From contig DASQWR010000198.1 in the NCBI GenBank assembly GCA_035640155.1, positions 1-19,125 of the forward strand: a stretch of 19,125 bases of DNA. Reading direction: 5' to 3'. Positions 1-7,761 of this stretch are shown here, piece after piece (position 1 is the first letter of the stretch; each line of letters starts with the position of its first letter). The translations under genes were made by a program, and so were the position numbers. This stretch comes from JALYQB01 sp035640155 (GTDB lineage: Bacteria; Actinomycetota; Actinomycetes; Mycobacteriales; Pseudonocardiaceae). The notes under the pieces were generated by a model, which was not told the DNA's origin, did no database searches, and saw nothing but the letters and a program-made list of their open reading frames with translations.

Positions 1-285
1 GTCGGTCTCGGAACTCGGCAGCAGGGTGGCGTCGAAACCCCGCTCGATGAGGGTCTCGGTGATGCCCCTCGAGAGTGAGTACAACCCTTCGATGATGCCG
101 GTCTCGACCGCCAGGCGGTTCTTCCACCGGTCGAGGAACACCGGCTCGACCTGAAGTTCCCGCATGGCCTCGCGCTCCTCGCGCCAGGCCTGCGCCAGCC
201 CGACCAGGGAGGGAGACCGATGCCGTTGCAGATCCGGGGGCAACTCGATGACCGGTTTCCACCTGTGCGCGGGCGTCGGGTGCAT
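1..285 (-). CDS. Fic family protein, N-terminal part (cut by window edge)
   Basis: Reading the minus strand from ATG at 285 gives 95 codons without a stop, running off the left edge. The start is supported by GGGGGAGG at 291-298, five bases upstream. The sequence resembles the N-terminal region of Fic-domain proteins: a tryptophan-rich start, then W54-K-N-R and the stretch ETGIIEGLYSLSRG at residues 61-74. Fic proteins usually transfer AMP (or another nucleotide) to a hydroxyl side chain of a target protein. T62-G-I-I-E66-G67 fits the (S/T)xxxE(G/N) auto-inhibitory motif of class II Fic enzymes, whose glutamate blocks the ATP site. The catalytic HPFx(D/E)GN motif would lie outside the window, so activity cannot be judged. 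It is transcribed divergently from lysS, 55 bp apart. The family call is from recalled sequence pattern only. Confidence 0.72.
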   Translation of the reverse strand, partial: MHPTPAHRWKPVIELPPDLQRHRSPSLVGLAQAWREEREAMRELQVEPVFLDRWKNRLAVETGIIEGLYSLSRGITETLIERGFDATLLPSSETD

Positions 286-340
286 TCCGTCCTCCCCCGT
301 CGCGCGGGCGACATCGCGCCCGGGTACTAGTTTGTCCCGC
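286..340. promoter_or_regulatory. Divergent intergenic region between the Fic gene and lysS
   Basis: Only 55 bp separate the two start codons, so both promoters must lie here or extend into coding DNA. TACTAG at 325-330 is a plausible -10 element for lysS, and the ACTAGT core is symmetric, so it could serve both strands. I see no convincing -35. The distance to GTG 341 is short, which suggests lysS could be leaderless. This is inference from spacing and one hexamer. Confidence 0.3.
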
Positions 341-1858
341 GTGCAGCATTCCTTACCTCCTGACCCTGCGCAGCCTCCCGTGGGCGACGACCTGCCGGAG
401 CAGATGCGGGTGCGCCGGGACAAGCGGGAGCGCCTGCTCGCTGCCGGCAGCGATCCTTATCCGGTCGAGGTGCCCCGCATGCACACTCTCAGTGAGATCC
501 GTGCCGGCCACCCCGACCTGCCTCCTGGCACCAGCACCGGCCACCAGGTCGCCGTCACCGGCCGGGTCATGTTCGCGCGAAACACCGGCAAGCTCTGCTT
601 CGCAACCCTGCGGGAGGGCGACGGCACCGAGTTGCAGGTGATGCTCAGCCTCGCCGTGATCGGGCCGGAGGCGCTGGCCGCGTGGAAGTCCGACGTCGAT
701 CTCGGCGATCTCGTGTCCGTCAGCGGCGAGGTCGTCACTTCCCGACGCGGCGAGCTGTCGGTGCAGGCATCGCAATGGCGGCTGGCGGCCAAGGCGCTGC
801 GGCCACTACCGATCGCGCACAGGGATCTCGCCGGGAAAACGCGTGTCCGGCAACGGTACGTCGATCTGATCCTGCGTGACGAGGCGCGGCGGACCGCGCG
901 GTTGCGGGCAGATGCGGTGCACTCGCTGCGTACGACCCTGCACTGTCGGGAGTTCGTCGAGGTCGAGACGCCGATGCTGCAGTTGCTGCCCGGTGGGGCC
1001 GCTGCGCGCCCCTTCATCACGCACTCCAACGCGCTGGACCTGGACCTCTACCTGCGGATCGCGCCGGAACTCTACCTGAAGCGGTGCGTGGTCGGAGGGA
1101 TCGAGCGGGTGTTCGAACTCAACCGGGTCTTCCGGAACGAGGGCGTGGACTCCACCCACTCGCCGGAGTTCACCATGCTCGAGACCTACCAAGCTTACAC
1201 CGACTACGACGGCATGGCCGATCTCACCCGCACGCTCTACCAGCAGGTTGCCGATGACGTGTTCGGTTCCCGGGTAGTGCGGCTTGCCGACGGCAGCGAC
1301 TACGACATCGGTGGGGAATGGGCCCAGATCACTCTCTACAGCGCGGTCTCCGAGGCGCTCGGCGAGCCGGTCGGGCCGGACACTGGCCGCGCCGCGCTGT
1401 GTCGCCATGCGGAGCGCATCGGGCTCGAGGTCGACCCGAAGTGGGTGCCCGGGAAGCTCGTCGAGGAGCTGTTTGAGCACCTCGTCGTACCCAAGCTGTA
1501 CGCCCCGACCTTTGTCCGGGACTTCCCGGTCGACACGTCGCCGCTGACCCGGCAGCACCGCAGCATCGACGGGGTGGTGGAGAAATGGGATCTCTACATC
1601 CGCTCGGTGGAATCAGCCACCGCCTACTCCGAGCTGGTCGATCCCGTGGTCCAGCGGGAGCGGTTCGAGGCGCAGGCCGTGCTGGCGGCCTCCGGTGATC
1701 CCGAGGCGATGCGGTTGGACGAGGACTTCCTGCGTGCGATGGAGTATGGAATGCCGCCCAGCGGCGGGATGGGCATGGGGGTCGATCGACTGCTCATGGC
1801 GCTCACCGGGGCGGGTATCCGGGAGACGATCCTGTTCCCGCTGGTCCGTCCGGAATGA
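341..1858 (+). CDS. lysS: Lysyl-tRNA synthetase, class II
   Basis: This enzyme attaches lysine to tRNA-Lys in the cytoplasm. The protein has an N-terminal OB-fold anticodon-binding domain (about residues 60-155) and a class II catalytic core. Visible class II motifs are GGAAARPFITHSNALD (motif 1 region), FRNEGVDSTHSPEF near residue 264 (motif 2, ATP and lysine contacts) and GMGMGVDRLL near residue 476 (motif 3). The sequence DLPEQMRVRRDKRERLL near the start closely matches mycobacterial LysS. The start is uncertain: GTG 341 gives 505 residues, the usual length, but GTG 380 and ATG 404 are in frame and none has a clear ribosome site. The open frame extends upstream of 341 only because it runs antisense to the Fic gene. 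It lies upstream of lsr2, as in mycobacteria. Confidence 0.93.
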   Translation: MQHSLPPDPAQPPVGDDLPEQMRVRRDKRERLLAAGSDPYPVEVPRMHTLSEIRAGHPDLPPGTSTGHQVAVTGRVMFARNTGKLCFATLREGDGTELQVMLSLAVIGPEALAAWKSDVDLGDLVSVSGEVVTSRRGELSVQASQWRLAAKALRPLPIAHRDLAGKTRVRQRYVDLILRDEARRTARLRADAVHSLRTTLHCREFVEVETPMLQLLPGGAAARPFITHSNALDLDLYLRIAPELYLKRCVVGGIERVFELNRVFRNEGVDSTHSPEFTMLETYQAYTDYDGMADLTRTLYQQVADDVFGSRVVRLADGSDYDIGGEWAQITLYSAVSEALGEPVGPDTGRAALCRHAERIGLEVDPKWVPGKLVEELFEHLVVPKLYAPTFVRDFPVDTSPLTRQHRSIDGVVEKWDLYIRSVESATAYSELVDPVVQRERFEAQAVLAASGDPEAMRLDEDFLRAMEYGMPPSGGMGMGVDRLLMALTGAGIRETILFPLVRPE

Positions 1859-1879
1859 TACTGCTCACTCGCGCCGCAG

Positions 1880-1908
1880 GGCACGATGTGCCTATTATGC
1901 GCTAACCT
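1880..1908 (+). promoter_or_regulatory. Probable lsr2 promoter region
   Basis: The 112-bp gap between lysS and lsr2 contains TATTAT at 1893-1898, a good -10 hexamer. Just before it is a small perfect hairpin, GGCAC-GAT-GTGCC at 1880-1892. GCTAACCT at 1901-1908 matches one half of an iron (DtxR/IdeR) box, but the other half is not conserved. No clear -35 is seen. The element suggests that lsr2 has its own promoter in addition to any read-through from lysS. Confidence 0.4.
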
Positions 1909-1970
1909 TCTCTCATACGGCGGGGCAGCGTTGCTCCGCTCCTCACATCTCTCAGGAGAGGACGACGCGC

Positions 1971-2321
1971 ATGGCGCAACGAACTATCGTAGAGTTGATC
2001 GATGACCTCGACGGGGGGGAGGCTGGCGAGACCGTAGAGTTCGGTGTGGACGGCGTGGCCTACGAGATCGACCTGTCTGCGAACAACGCGGAAAAGCTGC
2101 GTGACTCCCTCGCGGGATACGTCGCGCACGCCCGTCGCGCCGGTGGCCGTCGCAAGGCCACAGCTCGGCCGTCGGGTCGTGGCGGTGGTGGCGGTCGCGC
2201 AACGGTGGATCGTGAGCAGAACGCCGCGATCCGGGAATGGGCCCGCAAGCGCGGGATGTCAGTCTCCGATCGTGGGCGGATTCCGTCTGAGGTGCTCGAG
2301 GCATACCACAAGGAGAACTGA
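1971..2321 (+). CDS. lsr2: Lsr2 nucleoid-associated xenogeneic silencer
   Basis: Lsr2 is an H-NS-like protein of actinobacteria that bridges DNA and silences AT-rich, often acquired, genes. The 116-residue product has the expected two-domain layout: an N-terminal oligomerisation domain (MAQRTIVELIDDLDGGEA through about residue 60), a glycine- and arginine-rich linker (about 60-75), and a C-terminal DNA-binding domain with the RGR minor-groove hook in SDRGRIPSEVLEAYHKEN. Mycobacterial Lsr2 is 112 residues. ATG 1971 was chosen because MAQ begins the conserved domain and AGGAG/GAGAGG at 1954-1962 precedes it; the frame open further upstream overlaps lysS and is not homologous. A perfect hairpin terminator follows at once. 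It sits directly beside the iron-uptake block, but silencing of that block is not shown by the sequence. Confidence 0.96.
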   Translation: MAQRTIVELIDDLDGGEAGETVEFGVDGVAYEIDLSANNAEKLRDSLAGYVAHARRAGGRRKATARPSGRGGGGGRATVDREQNAAIREWARKRGMSVSDRGRIPSEVLEAYHKEN

Positions 2322-2331
2322 GTCACCGACC

Positions 2332-2377
2332 CACGCTGGCGCCACCCGTCACCGCACCGACGGGTGGCGCCAGCGTG
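2332..2377 (+). terminator. Strong hairpin terminator after lsr2
   Basis: A perfect 19-bp inverted repeat has its left arm at 2332-2350, an 8-base loop at 2351-2358 and its right arm at 2359-2377. It begins ten bases after the lsr2 stop and is followed by a pyrimidine run (CCTCCTCTT) rather than a pure T tract, as is common for high-GC actinobacterial terminators. It lies directly before the iron-box promoter and should insulate the uptake operon from lsr2 transcription. Confidence 0.82.
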
Positions 2378-2387
2378 TCGCCTCCTC

Positions 2388-2419
2388 TTGACACCTTCTG
2401 TTTGTTTAGGCTTACCTAT
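2388..2419 (+). promoter_or_regulatory. Iron-regulated promoter with DtxR/IdeR box
   Basis: TTGACA at 2388-2393 is a perfect -35 hexamer. The 19-mer TTTGTTTAGGCTTACCTAT at 2401-2419 matches the DtxR/IdeR consensus TTAGGTTAGGCTAACCTAA at 15 of 19 positions, counted by hand. The box covers the probable -10 (TTACCT or TACCTA, 2412-2418), so an iron-loaded repressor bound there would block RNA polymerase. The predicted behaviour is repression in iron-replete cells and expression of the downstream transporter under iron limitation. Confidence 0.85.
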
Positions 2420-2482
2420 AAACAGGTGAAGGGTGCCTCAACCAGAGGAGGTACCCCCGTCGAGGGAGAGGAGCAACGCACC

Positions 2483-3550
2483 GTGACCACCGTGGCTTCC
2501 CATCCCTCGACGCCGGACGGCGTGGTGAGCCAGTCGCACAGCGTGCTGGTCCGGCTGCGGCGCTGGCGGCTGGTCGCGGTGCTCGGCCTCCTGGTGCTCC
2601 TCGGGTTGTGCTGCTTGGCGAGCGTGGCCGTGGGCGCCAAGGCGATCCCGCCGGCGGCGGTCTGGGAGGCGCTGGTCGCGCCGGCCGGCACCGAGAACGA
2701 CATCGTCGTGCGCTCGTTGCGGGTGCCACGCACGGTGCTCGGCGTGCTGACCGGCGTGGCACTGGGCATCGCTGGCGCGCTCATGCAGGGGCACACCCGC
2801 AACCCGCTGGCCGAGCCCGGCATCCTCGGCGTCAACGCGGGCGCAGCCCTCGCCGTCGTGCTCGCGATCTACCTCCTGGAGGTGCAGAGTCTCGTCGGCT
2901 ACGTCTGGTTCGCCTTCGCCGGCGCGCTGCTGGCCAGCATCGCAGTCTTCTCGATCGGCTCGGCCGGCCGGGGTGGTCCGACCCCGGTCACGCTCGCGCT
3001 GGCCGGGACCGCACTCACCTACCTGCTGCTGGCGCTGACCCACGCGGTGGTGCTCTCGGATGTGGCGACGCTCGACGCGTACCGCTTCTGGTCGGTCGGT
3101 TCGCTGGCCGGGCGCGACTCGGGAGTCAGCATTCAGGTCGTATGGTTCATCGCCGCGGGAACCCTCCTCGCACTCGCCAGCGCGCCCGGGCTCAACGCGC
3201 TGGCGCTCGGCGACGACGTGGCCCGCTCGCTCGGGCAGTCGGTGTGGCTGATCCGCGTGACCGGCATCGTCGCGATCACCCTGCTGGCGGGGGGCGCGGT
3301 CGCCGCGTGCGGGCCGATCGTCTTCGTCGGGCTGGTCGTACCCCATGTCGCGCGGGCCCTCACCGGTCCCGACTACCGCTGGCTGCTGCCCTGCGCCGGG
3401 CTGCTCGGCGCGATCCTGATGCTGGTCGCCGACGTCACCGGCCGGGTCGTGATGTCACCTGGTGAGCTGCCGGTGGGGATCGTGCTGGCCTTCATCGGAG
3501 CACCGTTCTTCATCGCACTGGTGCGCCGGCGCAGGCTGGTGTCCCTGTGA
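2483..3550 (+). CDS. FecCD-family siderophore ABC transporter permease (first)
   Basis: This is an integral membrane permease that would form, with the next gene, the channel of an importer moving ferric siderophore across the cytoplasmic membrane. The 355-residue product starts with a short hydrophilic tail and then has multiple hydrophobic helices from about residue 30. The FecCD signature is visible: RVPRTVLGVLTGVALGIAGA, then MQGHTRNPLAEPGILGVNAGA, and near the C terminus a glycine-rich GPIVFVGLVVPHVAR segment that includes the cytoplasmic loop contacting the ATPase. GTG 2483 is preferred because GAGGAG at 2468-2473 precedes it; an upstream in-frame ATG at 2375 lies before the iron promoter and would be outside the transcript. 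Its stop overlaps the next start. The substrate is not determinable, but the iron box favours a siderophore over vitamin B12 or heme. Confidence 0.92.
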   Translation: MTTVASHPSTPDGVVSQSHSVLVRLRRWRLVAVLGLLVLLGLCCLASVAVGAKAIPPAAVWEALVAPAGTENDIVVRSLRVPRTVLGVLTGVALGIAGALMQGHTRNPLAEPGILGVNAGAALAVVLAIYLLEVQSLVGYVWFAFAGALLASIAVFSIGSAGRGGPTPVTLALAGTALTYLLLALTHAVVLSDVATLDAYRFWSVGSLAGRDSGVSIQVVWFIAAGTLLALASAPGLNALALGDDVARSLGQSVWLIRVTGIVAITLLAGGAVAACGPIVFVGLVVPHVARALTGPDYRWLLPCAGLLGAILMLVADVTGRVVMSPGELPVGIVLAFIGAPFFIALVRRRRLVSL

Positions 3551-3576
3551 ATGTCCCTGTGAATGTCCCTGTGACG
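3541..3576 (+). repeat. 12-bp tandem repeat x3 across the permease stop/start junction
   Basis: GTCCCTGTGAAT occurs at 3541-3552 and 3553-3564, followed by a third copy at 3565-3576 that differs only at its last two bases. Each copy carries GTG in the frame of the downstream permease and TGA in the frame of the upstream one. The result is three in-frame start candidates (3547, 3559, 3571), and two ATG-TCC-CTG-TGA mini-ORFs in the frame of the first permease. Confidence 0.95.
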
Positions 3577-4658
3577 GCCACCCTGCCGCCGCGCACCGGC
3601 CCCCGGGTGCCCGGCCGCCGCCCGCTGCGGGCCGGGAGGTTCTCCGGGGTGTGGCGGCCCCGGTCGGCGGCGGTGTGCCTGGTCGGGCTCGGTCTGCTGG
3701 TGCTGGCCGTCGCGGTTGACACGGGGCGGGGCGTGTACCCGATCAGCGTCGCCGAGGTGCTCGGAGTGCTCGCCGGCGACGGTGACGGGGGGCAGCGGTT
3801 CGTCGTCCTCGAGCTCCGGCTGCCCCGCGCACTGACCGGGGCACTGGTGGGCGCGGCGCTCGCGGTCTCCGGTGCGATCACCCAGGCCGTCTCGCGCAAC
3901 CCACTCGCCAGCCCGGACATCCTCGGGATCAACGCCGGTGCCGGCGCGGCGGCCGTCGCGGTGATCGTGCTCGGGGGGAGCTACGGCGCGATCAGCGGCG
4001 TGGTCGGGGACGTCGGTATCCCGGTCGCCGCGCTCGCCGGCGGGCTGCTCACCGCGGTGCTGATCTACCTGCTGGCCTGGCGTCAGGGCATCCAGGGGTA
4101 CCGGCTGGTGCTGGTGGGCATCGGCATCAACGCCGTGTTCACCAGCGCGATCTCGTGGTTGCTCATCGTCGCCGATATCAACGACGCGGGCCGCGCCACG
4201 GTGTGGCTGGTCGGCAGCCTCAACGCCCGCGGATGGGAGCACGTAGTACCCGTGGGCCTGGCACTGGCCGTCCTGGTGCCGCTCGCGCTGCTGCTGGTGT
4301 TCGTGCTCGGCGCGCTGCAGTTCGGCGACGACACCGCGCTGGGGCTGGGGGTGCGCGTCAACAGAGCGCGGACCGCGCTGCTGCTGGTGGCCGTCGGGCT
4401 GGCCTCGGTCGCGACCGCATCGGCCGGGCCCATCGCGTTCGTCGCCCTGGTGATCCCGCAGGTGGCGCTGCGGCTGGTCGGGTCGGCGCGCCCGCCGTTG
4501 CTCGCCTCGGCGGTGCTGGGTGCCGCGCTGGTGGTCGTCTCCGACGTCATCGCCCGTACCGCGTTCGGTTCCGTCGAGCTGCCCGTCGGCATCGTGACCG
4601 CCGTGCTCGGCGCGCCCTACCTGCTGTACCTCATCGCCCGCCGCCGGGAGGTCCGCGC

Positions 4659-4662
<4 letters not shown>
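3547..4662 (+). CDS. FecCD-family siderophore ABC transporter permease (second)
   Basis: This is the partner permease of the same importer, expected to form a heterodimer with the preceding protein. The product is up to 371 residues. A proline- and arginine-rich cytoplasmic tail of about 40 residues precedes the first membrane helix, followed by the FecCD pattern RLPRALTGALVGAALAVSGA, then SRNPLASPDILGINAGAG and, later, GPIAFVALVIPQVALRLVG. About nine to ten hydrophobic segments are visible. The start is ambiguous: GTG 3547 overlaps the previous stop (GTGA), while GTG 3559 and 3571 in the 12-bp repeat are equally in frame, differing by four residues each. Its end overlaps the ATPase start by four bases (ATGA), indicating translational coupling. 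It resembles FepG-like permeases; the exact substrate is unknown. Confidence 0.92.
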
Positions 4663-5516
<854 letters not shown>

Positions 5517-5518
5517 CC

Positions 5519-6532
5519 TCAGCGGCGCGACGAGTCCGGGTGCTCGTCGAGCAGGTCCGGGATGCCGTCGTCGTCGCTGTCTGCCAGCAGCGGGTCGTGC
5601 AGCCCGGCGCGCACCGCCTCCAGTTGCGCGGCCAGCGCGACTCCGCCGAGCAGCGCCATCCCGGTGACGTTCGCCCACAGCAGCAGGGCGATCACCGCGG
5701 TCAGCGGGCCATAGGTGTCGTCGAAGCTCCCGGACTGCGCGACGTAGAGCGCGAGCAGGCCCGAGCCCACGAGCCAGCCCAGGACCGTGGCCGTGGCGCC
5801 GACACCCAGCCAGGTCAGTCCGGGCTGTCGCCGTCGCGGCGCGTACTTGAAGAGCACCGTCACCGCCACCACCAGCGCGAGCAACCCGACCGGCCACCGC
5901 AGCACGTCCCAGGTCTCCTCGGCGGCGTCGCCCCAGTCGTAGACGACCTCGATGGCCTCGCCGAACGGCTCGCCGGCCACGATCAGGAGCAGGCCGACCG
6001 CGAGCGCCACCCCGGCGGTGGCGGTCAGCATCGCGGCGCGGGCGTACTTGCGCAGGGTCGGACGGTCGCGCTTGGTGCCATAGATCCGGTTCGCCCCGCG
6101 CTCCAGCTGAGCGAACGCGGTGGTCAGCGCCAGAAAGGCGGTGAGCAACCCGAGGGTCACGGCGAGCTCGCCGACGTCGTCCTCGTCCCCGTCGGGACCT
6201 TCAACTCCCCCGGCGACCGCGTCCTCCACCAGCGCGTCACTGCTGCCGGGGGAGATCGCCACCACGGTGCGGGCGATGACCTCACCGAAGGACTCCCCAC
6301 CCAGCGCCGTCGACAGCCCGGCTCCGGCGATCACCAGTGGCACCGTGGCGAGAGCCAGTTGCAGCGCGAAGCCCCGGGCGTGGCTGAACCCGTCGCCGTA
6401 GCGGAACCGCAGGAACGCGTCGCGCAGCAACGACCGGCCGCCGTGACGCCGCACGGTGTCCCACGCCTCGTCGGCGGAGAGCTCCTCGCCTGACATCAGG
6501 CCGGTCTCCGGGACGGTGCGCACCGAGCTCAC
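5519..6532 (-). CDS. YihY/BrkB family integral membrane protein
   Basis: The 337-residue protein has a cytoplasmic N-terminal region containing FRYGDGFSHARGFALQLALA, about six hydrophobic segments and the family pattern FAQLERGANRIYG. The family's molecular function is unsettled; members were once thought to be RNase BN, which is now considered wrong. Unusually, the C terminus ends in ADSDDDGIPDLLDEHPDS (residues 317-334), a calcium-binding loop of the DxDxDG thrombospondin type-3 kind. GTG 6532 is taken as start; ATG 6496 (Met13) is an alternative. A good ribosome site (AGGAG) instead serves an ATG at 6546 that opens a five-codon ORF ending in GTGA over this start. It is convergent with the ATPase gene and lies upstream of it on the opposite strand; a role in iron uptake is not implied. 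Confidence 0.88.
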   Translation of the reverse strand: MSSVRTVPETGLMSGEELSADEAWDTVRRHGGRSLLRDAFLRFRYGDGFSHARGFALQLALATVPLVIAGAGLSTALGGESFGEVIARTVVAISPGSSDALVEDAVAGGVEGPDGDEDDVGELAVTLGLLTAFLALTTAFAQLERGANRIYGTKRDRPTLRKYARAAMLTATAGVALAVGLLLIVAGEPFGEAIEVVYDWGDAAEETWDVLRWPVGLLALVVAVTVLFKYAPRRRQPGLTWLGVGATATVLGWLVGSGLLALYVAQSGSFDDTYGPLTAVIALLLWANVTGMALLGGVALAAQLEAVRAGLHDPLLADSDDDGIPDLLDEHPDSSRR

Positions 6533-6546
6533 GGCGTGCTGCTCAT
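6529..6546 (-). other. Five-codon upstream ORF overlapping the YihY start
   Basis: On the minus strand AGGAGA is followed, after a short spacer, by ATG at 6546, reading Met-Ser-Ser-Thr-Pro and then TGA, whose bases overlap the GTG start of the YihY gene as GTGA. This could be a leader peptide giving translational coupling. Alternatively it marks a one-base change that moved the original ATG out of frame. Confidence 0.45.
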
Positions 6547-6579
6547 GACATTCTCCTGGGGCTGGCCATCACGCGCCGC

Positions 6580-6621
6580 CCTCCATGATGCCGTCCGGGG
6601 CCTCCATGATGCCTTCCGGGC
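6580..6621. repeat. 21-bp tandem duplication between the YihY and reductase genes
   Basis: Two adjacent 21-bp units (6580-6600 and 6601-6621), each containing CCTCCATGATGCC, differ at two positions by hand alignment. They lie in the 130-bp gap (6533-6662) between two minus-strand genes. I see no clear terminator or promoter in that gap. Confidence 0.85.
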
Positions 6622-6662
6622 GACGGCCATCCGCAAGCCGGGACCGGGGACCGCCGAGCGGG

Positions 6663-7550
6663 TCAGTTCCTGCCCATCTCATCCAGCGGCCGGGCCTCAC
6701 CCAGCAGCCGGGCGCGCTCGGCGTCGTCCACTCGCGGGCAGGTCGCGCACGCGTGCGTCACCCCGGGCAGGGCGTAATAGAAGCAGCACGAGCCACGCTG
6801 GTGAGTCCAGTGCGTGACGCCGCGGGAGTCGGTGAGCGTGCGGGCGGTCGACGCCGAGGTCAGCGGCTCGAACCGCTCGGCCAGCACCAGCCGGGCGTCA
6901 GCCATTCCGGCTGCCTCGTCTCCCTGGGACCGCCCCGCCAGGAGCAGTCCAGAGTCGATCATGTCGGTTACCGTCGCCCACAGGGTGCGCCGCCCGAGGC
7001 GCACCGTGGGTCCGTAGCTGCGCAGGAAGTGGGCCGCGTGCGCGACGACCTGCCGGCGCAGCACCGTGGCCAGCGCTGCGTCGTCCGGCACCATCCCGGC
7101 GTCGGGGTGTCGGGCGTCCGGATCGGTCGGCAGGCACCAGAACGGGCCCGGCCGCAGAGCGATGGTCTCCACGCACCCGCGCTCCAGGCGGAATGCCAGC
7201 CGGCTCGGCTCCAGCGCCGGGACCCGGCGGGCGGAATGGAAGAGCAGGGCTCCGGTGTAGGCCGGGATGCGCAGATACCGCTGCAGCACGTACCCCGCCG
7301 ACGTCTGATCCGGCACGGCGCCGTGCCGCTCGGCCAGGTGGCGGGCAACGGCCGCACGCCATCCGGTGAAGAAGCTGGGATCACGGAGCACCTGCTCGCA
7401 GCGCAGCCATCCCGGCCCGGCCACGTCCCCGAGGACGAAGGACGTCCACTCGACGGAGCGATCCACGGCGGCCATCGACGAGGCCAGCGGATGGGCGGCG
7501 ACAGCGGCTTCCGTGCGCGCCGTAACCGTCTGCACCGTCGCTCGCAGCAC
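6663..7550 (-). CDS. FhuF-like (2Fe-2S) ferric-siderophore reductase
   Basis: The protein probably reduces Fe(III) in an imported siderophore in the cytoplasm so that iron is released. The 295-residue product ends in the cysteine cluster CCFYYALPGVTHACATC (about residues 260-276), the FhuF-type [2Fe-2S] binding motif. Here the spacing is CC-x11-C-x2-C, against CC-x10-C-x2-C in E. coli FhuF. The N-terminal two thirds have no motif I recognise but contain the arginine-rich IRAP-like segments common in actinobacterial members. GTG 7550 is supported by AGGAGG at 7555-7560, four bases upstream. An iron box at 7586-7604 lies 36 bp from the start, so the gene should be derepressed with the transporter. 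The pairing of importer and reductase makes a ferric-siderophore use pathway the most likely job; the electron donor is not apparent. Confidence 0.85.
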   Translation of the reverse strand: MLRATVQTVTARTEAAVAAHPLASSMAAVDRSVEWTSFVLGDVAGPGWLRCEQVLRDPSFFTGWRAAVARHLAERHGAVPDQTSAGYVLQRYLRIPAYTGALLFHSARRVPALEPSRLAFRLERGCVETIALRPGPFWCLPTDPDARHPDAGMVPDDAALATVLRRQVVAHAAHFLRSYGPTVRLGRRTLWATVTDMIDSGLLLAGRSQGDEAAGMADARLVLAERFEPLTSASTARTLTDSRGVTHWTHQRGSCCFYYALPGVTHACATCPRVDDAERARLLGEARPLDEMGRN

Positions 7551-7585
7551 AGATCCTCCTTCGCTCCGGCCTCTGGTTCCCTGAT

Positions 7586-7604
7586 TCAGGGTTGCCTCAC
7601 CTTA
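7586..7604 (-). promoter_or_regulatory. DtxR/IdeR iron box upstream of the FhuF-like gene
   Basis: On the minus strand TAAGGTGAGGCAACCCTGA matches the 19-bp DtxR/IdeR consensus at 14 positions by hand count. TAAGGT within or beside it could be the -10. It lies 36 bp upstream of the reductase start and is the second iron box in the window, indicating that both flanks of the iron block are iron-controlled. Confidence 0.72.
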
Positions 7605-7654
7605 GCGCCAGTAAGCACCCGAGGACACCGGACAGCCGCCGGTCGGGCGTGAGA

Positions 7655-7670
7655 CCACCCGGCCGGGTGG
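7655..7670. repeat. Perfect 16-bp palindrome in the clpC upstream region
   Basis: CCACCCGGCCGGGTGG reads the same on both strands. It lies between the reductase iron box and the clpC control elements in the 385-bp divergent region 7551-7935. It has no loop, so it is a better candidate for a protein-binding dyad than a terminator. Function is unknown. Confidence 0.6.
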
Positions 7671-7695
7671 CGCGCCCGGTGGCGCACCAGGAAGG

Positions 7696-7741
7696 GCGGT
7701 GCGTTCGCCCTGAGCGGAGCGGTGCGTTCGCCCTGAGCGGA
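7696..7741 (+). promoter_or_regulatory. Tandem 23-bp repeat; possible pair of ClgR operators before clpC
   Basis: Two identical 23-bp units sit head to tail at 7696-7718 and 7719-7741. Each contains GTTCGCCCTGAGCGGA, which fits the actinobacterial ClgR operator core GTTCGC-N5-GCG. ClgR is a known activator of clp genes in Streptomyces, Corynebacterium and Mycobacterium. The repeats lie just upstream of the -35 of the sigma-R-type promoter, where an activator would be expected. The alternative is a dispersed intergenic repeat, since similar GCGTTCGC/GAGCG repeats seem common in related genomes. Confidence 0.55.
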
Positions 7742-7761
7742 CGGGTCCGCTTCCGGTGGGC

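Noticed and set aside
164..340. N-terminal extension of lysS from ATG 164
   Set aside because: This segment is antisense to the Fic gene, has no similarity to LysS and would overlap a better supported coding sequence.
2438..3346. Long minus-strand open frame over the first permease
   Set aside because: The translation is charged and low in complexity (runs of Arg, Asp, Gly), has no hydrophobic or domain pattern and fully overlaps a clear FecCD permease.
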